The position numbers and the translations under genes are program-made. Shown in pieces: positions 7,821 through 17,010 of a DNA stretch of 64,000 bases. Below the pieces are notes generated by a model that was not told the origin of the DNA, did no database searches, and worked only from the letters and a program-made list of their open reading frames with translations. Within the stretch, counting starts at the first letter, position 1. Every line of letters starts with the position of its first letter. This stretch comes from Promethearchaeota archaeon. Its GTDB lineage: Archaea > Asgardarchaeota > Lokiarchaeia > Helarchaeales > RDOG01. Location of the stretch: positions 62,001-126,000 of the forward strand of contig RDOG01000008.1 of the NCBI GenBank assembly GCA_011365055.1, in the 5' to 3' direction.

Positions 7821-9749
7821 GTGTCAGTTTCTAATTTTAAAAGAAAACTTGGACAATATTACACCCCAAATTTTATTGCAGACTTCATGTTACAGCGTTC
7901 TTTGGGTATCTATCTAAATGAATTAAAGAATGATTTAATTAAAGATCCAAGTACATCAAATACTAATTTAATTTATGATGTAATTTCAAATTATAAAATT
8001 CTTGATCCGGCATTAGGGGAAGGAATTTTTTTAGAATTAACGTTAAAGAGAATGATAGATTTTTACAACTTTTTTAATAAAACTCAGGATCATATCAAAA
8101 TATATAATCCCTTTTTATTTGCTTTATTAAATAATATATATGGTGTTGAATTTAATATAAATGCATTAAATGCAACTAAAAAAAGGTTGAATAGCTCTAA
8201 GATAAATTCAAATTATGATATTTTTCTTAATTTGAAGCATGGAAATTCCTTGAAATGGCCTACTCCATTTTATGAAAATAAAAAGAGATTAAGAAATTTA
8301 TTAACGTTAAGAAAAAAAATGAGAGATTTAATTTTAAAAAATGAATATAAAGAATATGAAATCTGTAAAAAGGATTTTTCCGAAGTAAAAAAAGAAATTT
8401 TTTCGAATTCTGATAATTTTCATTGGGAATTAGAATTTCCTGAAGTTTTTTTTTCTGATAATGGAAATCAAGGAGGAGGATTTGATTTAATTATTGGAAA
8501 TCCACCATATATAAGAGTACATAAACAAGAAAAGGAATTAAAGAAATTTATTAGAAATAGATATTATACACCAATGAAGGATTTTGATTCATACATAATT
8601 TTTATTGAACTTGCAATAAAATTAGCCAAGGAGAATTCCCTTATTTGTTTTATTACGTCAGATAAGTTTTTAACTCGATTATATGCCAAAAAATTGAGAG
8701 AATTAATGTTAAGTGAATTGACTTTTAGAGAATTCTATGACATTTCTCGATGCAAGGAATCATTTCAAGTTGATACTTATCCAATAATTTTTATTGCGAA
8801 AAAGAAAAAATTGAATTGTATTTCAGAATTTGATTATTTCTTAATTTTAGATAAATTAAAAGAAAATTTAACTTCCTTAGAATTAAATAGACGTCTTCAT
8901 AAGGATAAAATTATTCAAAATGACTTTCTACGAAATGAAAATTATGAAATATATTTAACGCCCAAAAAATTGAGAGACATTATTAGTGATCTTGAAAAAA
9001 AAGAGAGATTAGAAAGTATCGTTCAGAAGAATCAAGTATTCTGTGGCACACCTCGAGCAAAAGATTACCACTCTTGGAAAAGATATGTTATTGATTCTTT
9101 AAAAAAACCATCTGGCGAATGTTTAAAATATATTGTTTGTCGAAACATTCAACCCTTCGTAATAAATTGGGGCATACAGATTAATTCTTTGAGAACCAAT
9201 TACATAAATCCATATTTTATTTTTCAAGATAATTGCATGTCAGAAAATCGTTGGAAGAATTTTAAGTTCAAACCGAAAATTCTCGTAAGAGGAAACGACA
9301 CCCGTATTACAGCAGCTTTAGATGAAGAAGGATTTGTTTGTAATGGAATATATGGAATAATTCAAGAACAAATTGAAAATGAAATTCTGTTAGGCATCCT
9401 AAATTCTGAGATATTGAATTTTTATTTTATGTTTAAAAATCCATCAATTAAAATAAGTGGGAATTTTTATTCTATCAACAGTATTCATCTAAAATCACTC
9501 CCAATAATTCTAGATGAATTAAAACAACAATCTGAATTACAGAATATTGTAAGAAATCTAATAAAAATAAAGAAAAATATTAATATGAATGGCGAAGATT
9601 CAGTGTTTAAAGAGGAGTGGGAGAATTTTCAAGAATTTTATCGTCAATTAAATGAGATTTGTTATGATATATATCAAATAGATAAAAATAAAAGAGATGA
9701 AATAAAAGATTTTCTTAAAGATCCTTATATATCGAAATTTCATCTTTAA
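7821..9749 (+). CDS. adenine-specific DNA methyltransferase, TaqI/Eco57I type with specificity domain
   Basis: The 642-residue protein opens with the N-12-class signature LGQYYTP (10-16), then has motif I DPALGEG (62-68) and the catalytic motif IV NPPY (227-230). Motif I before motif IV with an NPPY tetrad indicates an N6-adenine gamma-class enzyme. The C-terminal third (about 400-590) resembles the TaqI-like target-recognition domain (PKILVRGNDTR, then LLGILNSEILNFYF). There is no PD-(D/E)XK or other nuclease segment before the methylase, so it is not an obvious type IIG fusion. The start is GTG at 7821 without a clear ribosome-binding site. The last 35 bases overlap the end of the convergent PCMT-like gene. 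Confidence 0.87.
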   Translation: MSVSNFKRKLGQYYTPNFIADFMLQRSLGIYLNELKNDLIKDPSTSNTNLIYDVISNYKILDPALGEGIFLELTLKRMIDFYNFFNKTQDHIKIYNPFLFALLNNIYGVEFNINALNATKKRLNSSKINSNYDIFLNLKHGNSLKWPTPFYENKKRLRNLLTLRKKMRDLILKNEYKEYEICKKDFSEVKKEIFSNSDNFHWELEFPEVFFSDNGNQGGGFDLIIGNPPYIRVHKQEKELKKFIRNRYYTPMKDFDSYIIFIELAIKLAKENSLICFITSDKFLTRLYAKKLRELMLSELTFREFYDISRCKESFQVDTYPIIFIAKKKKLNCISEFDYFLILDKLKENLTSLELNRRLHKDKIIQNDFLRNENYEIYLTPKKLRDIISDLEKKERLESIVQKNQVFCGTPRAKDYHSWKRYVIDSLKKPSGECLKYIVCRNIQPFVINWGIQINSLRTNYINPYFIFQDNCMSENRWKNFKFKPKILVRGNDTRITAALDEEGFVCNGIYGIIQEQIENEILLGILNSEILNFYFMFKNPSIKISGNFYSINSIHLKSLPIILDELKQQSELQNIVRNLIKIKKNINMNGEDSVFKEEWENFQEFYRQLNEICYDIYQIDKNKRDEIKDFLKDPYISKFHL

Positions 9750-11091
9750 TTATATTAATCAACTCATTAACAAGTTCAATTTGTTCCGCAGTATATTTTT
9801 CCAGATGTTTTACATTTTCTTTTTTTAAATCCTTCTCAAGACGTAATAAGGTTATGTTTTTACTTTGTATTGCATCATAAGTACTTTTAATTTTCTTAAT
9901 TTTTAAATTAAAATTTTGAAATCTTTCTAAATTTTCGATAATAGAATAAATTATTTTTAGATTGTCTCTATTTTTTGAAATATCTGCTTCCATTTTCAAG
10001 TTTTCTAATTCATCTTTTAAATTTTTTAATAATTCATTGATTTCATTTATTTTTTTCAAGTTTTCTTGAGATTTGATTATAAAAACAGCATTTAAAAGCA
10101 GGTTAGGGTCCAGTTTTTTAATTGTTCCTTTTTTGGAATTCTTTAATGCAGCTTCAATAATTTCAATATCAAGATCCAATATATCTGAAAGAGATAAAAG
10201 ACTAACAATACCTCCTTGTTCCCGTGCAATTTGTTCACAATCTTCTACTATAAAATTTTCTGGAATTTCTTCGGGATTTTCTTTATTAATATTACCTAAG
10301 ATCAAGCCTTTAATTACATCTTTTATTTTCTCATCAGCTTCATCTAAGTCTAATTTAAAAGTCAGAGGAATTCGTTTTTGAGCACTAAAATCAGGAGGTG
10401 GTTCTTCTTCATCAAGACTTGTTGTATAGGGATCTATATCAAGAGGACCAAAAACAACGTCTCCAATAGTTTTATAAAAGTAATCATCTCGCTTTCTAGT
10501 GATTTTCGTAAATTTTTGTTGGAACATATCCCCTATAGGTGCAAACAATACACCACCATCCGGATCTAGTTGATCTAAAATTATATCAAGATCTTCTTTC
10601 ATTACTTGACCAGTTACTAACATTTTTTGCCAAGGTGCCATATTTTTTAATCCAAATAATGGATTTTGATGAATAATTGTAATATTTTGACCAAATCCCG
10701 TATTTTTTAGGTTTTCCTTTGTAAATATAACAATTTCTTCTATTGCTTCAAGAATGAATATTTCACCTTCTGGACATAAATGTGCAGCAATGGAGCTAAT
10801 ATATCCACTTTTAGAACCTAAAATGAGTAAATTATCTTTAGGTTTGAGATCAAGTTGCTCTAACATTATCACTATCATATGAGGTGCAGATATAGTTCTT
10901 TTATTTTGAAGATTCTTATACCAAAAAAGTTGAGGAATGTCCATGTAAATTTGGTCTTTATCCAATAGATTTCTTGGGATGAATTTTTCCAATGGAACTT
11001 CTAAAAAAGAACGCGCAATTCTATTATCATGTAAAATGTTCCTGCTTTTTAAATATTTTACCAACATTTCAGCTTTTCTTCTATATGCCAT
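9715..11091 (-). CDS. PCMT-like methyltransferase with long coiled-coil extension
   Basis: The first ~220 residues follow protein-L-isoaspartate O-methyltransferase: an N-terminal helix, then ISAPHM (67-72), which contains the conserved active-site Ser region, and an SAM-binding glycine-rich loop LILGSKSGY (89-97). That loop is degenerate compared with the usual E-x-G-x-G-S-G-Y. The ordinary enzyme is 210-230 residues; this one is 458. The extra half contains a short helical module (about 260-330) and a long charged coiled coil (about 330-455). Repair of damaged aspartyl residues is possible but unproven given the altered loop. The extension suggests a dedicated partner or multimerisation. 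Confidence 0.75.
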   Translation of the reverse strand: MAYRRKAEMLVKYLKSRNILHDNRIARSFLEVPLEKFIPRNLLDKDQIYMDIPQLFWYKNLQNKRTISAPHMIVIMLEQLDLKPKDNLLILGSKSGYISSIAAHLCPEGEIFILEAIEEIVIFTKENLKNTGFGQNITIIHQNPLFGLKNMAPWQKMLVTGQVMKEDLDIILDQLDPDGGVLFAPIGDMFQQKFTKITRKRDDYFYKTIGDVVFGPLDIDPYTTSLDEEEPPPDFSAQKRIPLTFKLDLDEADEKIKDVIKGLILGNINKENPEEIPENFIVEDCEQIAREQGGIVSLLSLSDILDLDIEIIEAALKNSKKGTIKKLDPNLLLNAVFIIKSQENLKKINEINELLKNLKDELENLKMEADISKNRDNLKIIYSIIENLERFQNFNLKIKKIKSTYDAIQSKNITLLRLEKDLKKENVKHLEKYTAEQIELVNELINIIKDEISIYKDL

Positions 11092-11280
11092 TCTTAACCC
11101 TAAATAATCATTCTTTATTTATTCTAATTTTTCAAATTTAGTATACAATATCTAAAAGAAACGTTTATTCAAAAACTTAATTTTTTTGTATTGGATCAAA
11201 TATTGAGTTTAGAGAATTTCATAATTATTTATATAAATAAAAATTAAAATGAAAATAAAAAAAAAATAAAAAGAGTAATT

Positions 11281-12090
11281 TTATTTTACTAAAATTCCTC
11301 GACCTTTAAGGTAATTTTTTACTTCTTTAACGGAATATTGGTCATAATGGAAAATACTAGCAGCTAATGCCGCATCAGCTTTGCCTTCAGTTAAAACTTC
11401 TAGGATATGATAAGGGTGACCACATCCACCAGAAGCAATTACTGGTGTTTTTACATTTTCCGTAATTGCGCGAGTCAATGGAATGTCATATCCAGATGTT
11501 GTACCATCAGCATCCTTGCTTGTAAATAAAATATCGCTAATACCCAACTCTGACATTTGAATACTCCAATCGATCAGATCTATATCCGTTACTTTAGTCC
11601 CTCCGTATATAACAACATTTCCCCAACAAGGACCTTCTACAGTTTCATAAACGTGTTTATCTTCAGGAACTTTTCCATGCACGTAATATCTCATTGCATC
11701 AATAGCAATCACTATTTTATCGCCTCCAAATTTATTTACAGCTTCTTTTACAAAGCTAGGATCTTTTATAGCTGCCGTATTAATGCTAATTTTATCACAA
11801 CCCGCTTTTAACAACGTTTCAATGTTTTTAATATTTTTGATTCCGCCTCCAACAGCAAAAGGAGTTGATAATTTTTCTGCAGTTCTTTTTACAACGTTTA
11901 ATAAAGTATCACGCCCTTCAACTGAAGCACTAATATCCAATAAAATTATTAGATCTGCTCCATCCTTTTCGTATTTTACTGCAAAATCTGCAGGATCGCC
12001 TATTTCCCTTAAATTTATGAATTTAATACCTTTAACGAGTTTACCTTCTTTTGTATCTAAACAAGGAACAATTTTTTTGTAATCAGTCAT
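11281..12090 (-). CDS. hisF: imidazole glycerol phosphate synthase cyclase subunit (HisF)
   Basis: This 269-residue TIM barrel has the HisF catalytic aspartates: D12 in PCLDTKEG and D131 in IAIDAMR. The phosphate-binding turns FAVGGGI (79-84) and VIASGGCGH (near 222) and the segment TSKDADGTTSGYD are also present. With a HisH glutaminase, HisF makes IGP and AICAR in histidine synthesis. No hisH or other his gene is in the window, so this copy is detached from any his operon. The family also includes cyclases working in sugar amidation, which remains an alternative. Confidence 0.88.
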   Translation of the reverse strand: MTDYKKIVPCLDTKEGKLVKGIKFINLREIGDPADFAVKYEKDGADLIILLDISASVEGRDTLLNVVKRTAEKLSTPFAVGGGIKNIKNIETLLKAGCDKISINTAAIKDPSFVKEAVNKFGGDKIVIAIDAMRYYVHGKVPEDKHVYETVEGPCWGNVVIYGGTKVTDIDLIDWSIQMSELGISDILFTSKDADGTTSGYDIPLTRAITENVKTPVIASGGCGHPYHILEVLTEGKADAALAASIFHYDQYSVKEVKNYLKGRGILVK

Positions 12091-12203
12091 ATTTGTACAA
12101 TAATCAATATGTTTTTTAAATTTGAATCCAAATTTAAATTAAAGAGAACTAGTTCTAATTGCATAATATTATATGTTTGATGTAATTCTTGAGGATTGAT
12201 GTA

Positions 12204-13748
12204 ATGTCAACATCAAATTTATTAGATCTTATAAAATTTATCAAGAACGATGTAAATAATCAAGATTGGGAAGCCTTAAAACAACATTACCTGGATTTGA
12301 AAAATTATATAGCGACTGTAAATAATCCGATAATAAGAGAGATGGCTGAATTAAATGAATTCGTTGCTTCTTTAGAAGAATTATTGGTTTCTTCCCAAAG
12401 TCAAAATAAAATGATTTTTCAAGCGAAGTTGGAATTTATACAGATAAAAATATTTTCAATAGAAAATATTGTTGAAAATTTAAATATGGATTTTCAGAAA
12501 GATTTAGATGATTTATCAAACGCATTAGGAGAACTAGGAGTATCAGAGGAAGAGATAAAGACGCCAATTATTAAAGAAACGACTTTTTCGAGTTTAGGTA
12601 TGGAAAAGGATGTTTCTGTGGATTCGAAACCACCTGAAATATTGGAAAGATCATCAATTACTGGACCACCAACAGAAGTACCCATGAAGATACCTCCAAC
12701 CGCACCTCCTAAAGCAATAAGTGGTCCTCCTACTGGAGTACCCATGAAGATACCTCCAACCGCACCCCCTAAAGCAACTAGTGGCCCTCCTACTGAAATG
12801 TCCATGAAGATACCTCCAACCGCACCTCCTAAAGCAAGAAGTGGACCTCCTTCTGGGATTCCAATGAAATTACCTCCGACGGCACCTCCTAAACCAATAA
12901 GTGTTACTGCATCAACAGATCAACCAACAGAAGATTCGTCGCTTGAATATATCGAAGCATCAATGCATGAAGAAAAAAGAGAAGAACCCGTACCATTTTC
13001 ATTTTTATCTAAGGCACCACCTCCTTCAATGGATTCTATATCCTCAAAAAAGAAAAAAGAGGCTACACCAGTTCACGATAGGGAAAGGAAATCTGAAATA
13101 ACAGGAGCGCAAATTGAATCCGTCTCTGAAAATGTTCTCCAACGTAATACTAGAATTAGTTATTTTGATCAAATGAATCCAGATACAAATTATACGTTAA
13201 AGATTAAAATTTCCAAACAGCAAATTGATAAAATTCAATCAGAGACAGTTACACACGTATATAGCTCTTTTGAAGTTGAAAAAACTGAGCAAAAACCTCC
13301 GATCGTAAAAATAATTCCTTTTTTCCCAGGATGCTTGATAACTCCAAATCAAGCAGAAGTTAATATCGAAGAAGACAATCTTGAAGTGTTATTCTGGATA
13401 ACTCCTTTAGTTCTAGGAAAAATTGATTCATGTGTAGAATTCTGGTTTGAAGGGAAACGTATTGATAAAGTTGAAACGCCAACAAAAATTGTAACCCAAA
13501 CCATTTCAAAAGTCATGGCGACAGCAGGAGTAGTTACAGGCGTTGTCCCTGCAGCATTAGAATTCTTGAATATAGATGTAAATGGTTATCTGAGTGCCCT
13601 TTTTAGTACATATTGGCCTCAAATGGAAACATTTTTTTCAGTTTGGGGTATATTAATCATAGAAATTATAATTGTTAGCGCATTGATTGGATTAGGGGCA
13701 TTCTTCTATTTAAAGAAAAGACCTAAAGAAACAGAAGTTGAAAAATAA
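12204..13748 (+). CDS. proline-repeat protein with C-terminal membrane anchor
   Basis: The protein is not a recognised family. A helical N-terminal part (about 1-115) is followed by a Pro-rich tract with four 20-residue repeats built around PPTAPPKA and SGPP (about 154-233). A charged linker, a beta-rich domain (about 310-430) and, at the very end, a strong membrane segment (about 475-500, WGILIIEIIIVSALIGLGAF) come next, then the short basic tail KKRPKETEVEK. With no signal peptide this is the layout of a tail-anchored protein with its bulk in the cytoplasm, though a weaker hydrophobic stretch near 435-455 could make a hairpin. I prefer ATG 12204 to the upstream TTG at 12189; GAGG at 12191-12194 is a suitable ribosome-binding site. 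Confidence 0.75.
   Translation: MSTSNLLDLIKFIKNDVNNQDWEALKQHYLDLKNYIATVNNPIIREMAELNEFVASLEELLVSSQSQNKMIFQAKLEFIQIKIFSIENIVENLNMDFQKDLDDLSNALGELGVSEEEIKTPIIKETTFSSLGMEKDVSVDSKPPEILERSSITGPPTEVPMKIPPTAPPKAISGPPTGVPMKIPPTAPPKATSGPPTEMSMKIPPTAPPKARSGPPSGIPMKLPPTAPPKPISVTASTDQPTEDSSLEYIEASMHEEKREEPVPFSFLSKAPPPSMDSISSKKKKEATPVHDRERKSEITGAQIESVSENVLQRNTRISYFDQMNPDTNYTLKIKISKQQIDKIQSETVTHVYSSFEVEKTEQKPPIVKIIPFFPGCLITPNQAEVNIEEDNLEVLFWITPLVLGKIDSCVEFWFEGKRIDKVETPTKIVTQTISKVMATAGVVTGVVPAALEFLNIDVNGYLSALFSTYWPQMETFFSVWGILIIEIIIVSALIGLGAFFYLKKRPKETEVEK
12663..12902 (+). repeat. four tandem 60-bp repeats in the proline-rich protein
   Basis: Four in-frame copies start at 12663, 12723, 12783 and 12843. Each encodes a 20-residue unit with SGPP, a Met-Lys step and PPTAPPK. 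The first three are nearly identical at the DNA level around catgaagatacctccaacc, and the fourth is more diverged. This suggests recent expansion by slippage or unequal crossover. Confidence 0.9.
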
Positions 13749-13752
13749 CTTC

Positions 13753-15099
13753 TTAAACTCCTTTTTTACTTTTTTCTTTTCTTATAATAATGTAAATTAT
13801 TAATAAAATTGTAACGATTATAGCCAAAATAACGAAAGGAAGTATGAAATTAGCTCGGAGATCAATAACATTTCTTAAAAACATTTCTGATATAGCATAA
13901 ATCATTAAACTTCCTGCAATAATAACAATTCCATTATCTAATTTTCTTTTTTGTGCGATTATATTTCCAATATAATTCCAAGGATAAGCAAGTAAAATAT
14001 CAAATAAAACATATATTAAAAATGCAAGGGGAGCGAAATATATGGGCAGTGAAAAAAGACCAAACATAATGAATATAGTGATTTCCCACGGAAATCCTTC
14101 TAATAAATACATTTCATAATTCATTTTTCCTAGTTTTTTAAACGGTTTATTTAGACTTGGACGATTCATAAACAAATAAGTTAAAAATAAAATTAAAGAA
14201 GTTGCCATAATCGGAATGCAAATGAATCTTTCATAAATACGCTGTCCAAGAAAATGGAAAGAAAAAGAAAAAGATAAGATATATACTGAACTAGAAATTA
14301 AAAGTGAAATAATTGAAAAAATACCCATCAATTTCTCCTTAAAATATCTTAAGTTCACCAGGTTTTCCTTTGCGATCCAGTATCCAATCAAAGCTCCAAA
14401 AAAGAATTCGAAATATCGAGCTATACCAAACCAGAGGTCATTTAAATTTGGAAAATAAATATTAATGTTATAAAAAATGATAGCACAAACGATAAAACTA
14501 GCAATTGTTATTATTGATGTTAAACGAAAATTTTTTTTCATAAATATAAAATATAATGGGAAAATTAAATAGCATGATAAGATGAAACTGATAAACCATT
14601 GGTAGGTTAAAATTAGGGTTCCATTCAATCCTCCAAGTCCGCTAAGGTTGATAATTATAGAGTTCGCATCATAATATAGCGTGTTTGGTAAGGAATTACC
14701 GATAATTAATACTGTGGGAAGAACGATAGCCAAAGTCAACCATAAGATTGGGAAAATTCTAGTTATTCTTCTTTTATACCATTTTGGCCAAGAAATGTAA
14801 TCATTACTTGTCATTAATATATTAATGGTCAGAAATAAAGAACTGAGTATTGTAAAAAGGTCAACGCCCATATCAGTTAAATCAAAAAAGATTCGTACAA
14901 AAAGAAAGGGATGATATATTAAGTTTGCATTGAACCAAGGAGCTGACCACCATGCAAAATGTAAAATTAAAATTAAAATTGCAGAAATTGCTCGAATAGA
15001 ATAAATACTCGATGAAAATTTTTTATAATCATCATTATTTAGGGTCGGTTTGTTATTAAGACCATTTTTTTCATCTTGGTATATAGTCATAATAATCAA
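13753..15099 (-). CDS. acyltransferase-3 family membrane protein
   Basis: The 448 residues contain about ten hydrophobic segments. The family opening SIRAISAILILILHFAWW (about 34-51) has the Arg and His expected at the start of the OafA/YrhL-type acyltransferase-3 domain. These enzymes transfer acetyl or other acyl groups from acyl-CoA to sugars or lipids at the membrane, usually on surface polysaccharides. The start at 15099 or at the downstream ATG (15090) is equally possible. The acyl-CoA synthetase subunit gene lies 15 bases upstream on the same strand, which may be an operon. Confidence 0.85.
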   Translation of the reverse strand: MIIMTIYQDEKNGLNNKPTLNNDDYKKFSSSIYSIRAISAILILILHFAWWSAPWFNANLIYHPFLFVRIFFDLTDMGVDLFTILSSLFLTINILMTSNDYISWPKWYKRRITRIFPILWLTLAIVLPTVLIIGNSLPNTLYYDANSIIINLSGLGGLNGTLILTYQWFISFILSCYLIFPLYFIFMKKNFRLTSIITIASFIVCAIIFYNINIYFPNLNDLWFGIARYFEFFFGALIGYWIAKENLVNLRYFKEKLMGIFSIISLLISSSVYILSFSFSFHFLGQRIYERFICIPIMATSLILFLTYLFMNRPSLNKPFKKLGKMNYEMYLLEGFPWEITIFIMFGLFSLPIYFAPLAFLIYVLFDILLAYPWNYIGNIIAQKRKLDNGIVIIAGSLMIYAISEMFLRNVIDLRANFILPFVILAIIVTILLIIYIIIRKEKSKKGV

Positions 15100-15114
15100 A
15101 TAAAAGATGATTTT

Positions 15115-16554
15115 CTAATAATTAAAACCAAGATTATTATATTTCACGATATTGGATAAAGTTTTTGTCAAGGATTCGATACTACCAAACATGGGGAGAG
15201 AAATTTGGCTTAAATTTTTCCTTATATTATCAAATTGCGTATAATCACCAAAGATCCAAAAAAATATTGGTTTTTTAAAAGATTTTAATATATCCATAAA
15301 TGCCTTATTCCCAAGCATGTCCCATTCTCGATGTCGGACAGCAACCATTGTAAAAATTAAAATATCAACGCCTTCATCTCGCATTATTGCATTTAAAATA
15401 TCAAGAACTACTCCAGGTCCATTGACTTCAATTGCAGGCCAGATATCACAAGGATTTCCCTGTCCAGTTTTCATCCATTTAGGAAACGCTTTGGCAATTT
15501 TTTCTTTAGTTTTTTCATTAAAACTTGCCATTTTAAGATTTTTTTGTCGTTCAATGTTATCAGAGAGAACCACTCCAGCACCACCTGAAATTGTAATGAT
15601 TGCAACCTTATTTTCTTTAGGCAATTTATTAGAATCATTCTCATACAACATTGAAAAGGCACTTAAGGTTTCTAAAAACTCTTGAAAATCCTTAACACGT
15701 ATAATTCCTGATTGTTTTAAAGCATGGCTCAAGATAACATCATTAGTAGAAAGCGAACCAGTATGGGACATGGCAGCTTTAGAGCCACTTTCAGAAGAGC
15801 CACCTTTTAATAATACAATTGGCTTCTCTTTGATGATTTTTTTTACTAACTTCATAAATCTTTTCCCATCTGAAAATCCCTCTAAATATAAACCAATAAT
15901 TTTAGTGTTAGGATCTTTTCCCATAAATTCTAAAGCATCACACTCATCTATATCAAGCTTATTTCCAATTGCCAAAATCTTATTTGGTTTAAAATAATGT
16001 CCCGAAGCTATTCCTGTTAAGATTTGAAACATCATTCCTCCAGCCATCATTCCTGATTGCGATGCTATAGACACATTACCTTTTAACTCATCTAATTTCA
16101 AGTTTAAGTCCCTAAGCATGTTTCCTAACGGTGCAAATGGCGTGAAAATCTGTTGATGGAAATCTACATATCCAGTACAATTAGGACCCCAAACACGAAT
16201 GTCAGCATCCGTTGTTAATTTCTTAATTTGATTAAATAATTCGTAATTACCGACTTCATTAAAACCTGATGACTCAATTAAAATGGCTTTTACTTTTTTT
16301 TCTACACAATTTTTTATTACATCCAAGACTTGATCTGGAGGTATGAAAATAATTACAAGGTCAAGATCTTCGTTTACATCTAAAATAGATGGATAGGTTT
16401 TTAAACCTAATATTTCATCAGCAAAAGGATTGATTGGAAATATTTTTAATTGTTTTTTAAGCAATAAATTCCGAATAATATTATTACCATCTTTTCTTGG
16501 ATTCCGGGATGCGCCTACGACGGCAATAGTTTGAGCTGAAAAAAAGTTTTCCAT
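15115..16554 (-). CDS. acdA: ADP-forming acetyl/acyl-CoA synthetase, alpha subunit
   Basis: The 479-residue protein begins with the CoA-binding Rossmann domain (AVVGASRNPRKDGN at about 11-24) and continues with two ligase-CoA domains. The phosphohistidine motif reads MSHTGSLS near residue 262, as in the alpha subunit of archaeal ADP-forming acetyl-CoA synthetase, which makes ATP from acyl-CoA. No ATP-grasp beta subunit is adjacent: downstream is the acyltransferase, upstream a decayed gene fragment. The beta chain must be elsewhere, or this is a CoA-binding paralogue. Its length is close to the ~460 usual for alpha. Confidence 0.83.
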   Translation of the reverse strand: MENFFSAQTIAVVGASRNPRKDGNNIIRNLLLKKQLKIFPINPFADEILGLKTYPSILDVNEDLDLVIIFIPPDQVLDVIKNCVEKKVKAILIESSGFNEVGNYELFNQIKKLTTDADIRVWGPNCTGYVDFHQQIFTPFAPLGNMLRDLNLKLDELKGNVSIASQSGMMAGGMMFQILTGIASGHYFKPNKILAIGNKLDIDECDALEFMGKDPNTKIIGLYLEGFSDGKRFMKLVKKIIKEKPIVLLKGGSSESGSKAAMSHTGSLSTNDVILSHALKQSGIIRVKDFQEFLETLSAFSMLYENDSNKLPKENKVAIITISGGAGVVLSDNIERQKNLKMASFNEKTKEKIAKAFPKWMKTGQGNPCDIWPAIEVNGPGVVLDILNAIMRDEGVDILIFTMVAVRHREWDMLGNKAFMDILKSFKKPIFFWIFGDYTQFDNIRKNLSQISLPMFGSIESLTKTLSNIVKYNNLGFNY

Positions 16555-16574
16555 AAATTAGAAATAAAGATTTT

Positions 16575-16885
16575 TTAAAAAAAATCTTCCTTTATTGAAT
16601 GATATCCTTGTTTTGATGTAAAATATTTGCATTTTTCAATAATTGGATGGCTAATTGATAGATTCTTTTTATCACCAATAATAGAATTTAAGTATATCAT
16701 AGTTGAAGATTCAGACCACGCACAATGATCCCAAAATTTGAATTTATTATCTAAAAGAAAAGGTGTACAAGTAAAAACAAAAGCTCCGATCCTTTTTAAA
16801 TCATCTAAAACTTGACTTTGTATGAATCACCTAATTTAATTGATAATTTCATTAATTTTCCTAATATTTCACCCTTATTTCGATT
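16575..16885 (-). pseudogene. decayed aconitase-X (phosphomevalonate dehydratase large subunit-like) remnant
   Basis: Two minus-strand segments in different frames look like pieces of one aconitase-X protein. The downstream frame (16826-16575, no start codon, stop TAA) translates to 83 residues with VFTCTPFLLDN, then DHCAWSESSTMIYLNS and a GYH near its end. This matches the family core C-x-P-Y-L ... G-(D/E)-H-x-A-W-x-E-S-S-A-x-x-Y-A-N-S. The upstream frame (about 16885-16811) gives KGEILGKLMKLSIKLGD, like the family N-terminus (G-E-x-G ... LG-x-x-Y). Roughly 250 residues between them are gone, the frames differ and the C-terminus is cut short. A living copy may exist elsewhere for the archaeal mevalonate pathway. 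Assignment is from remembered motifs. Confidence 0.6.
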
Positions 16886-17010
16886 TTAAATTTCTTATTC
16901 TCATTTATTCAAGTAAATATTGTTTCAATTTATCTTGAATGGTAGAAAACATTTTAAAATATGATTTTTATTATTTATCTAATAATAAAATGTTTAAATA
17001 TAAATTATTC

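Noticed and set aside
12663..12902. CRISPR-like array
   Set aside because: The 60-bp units are in frame, without spacers, and encode a protein repeat. No cas genes are near.
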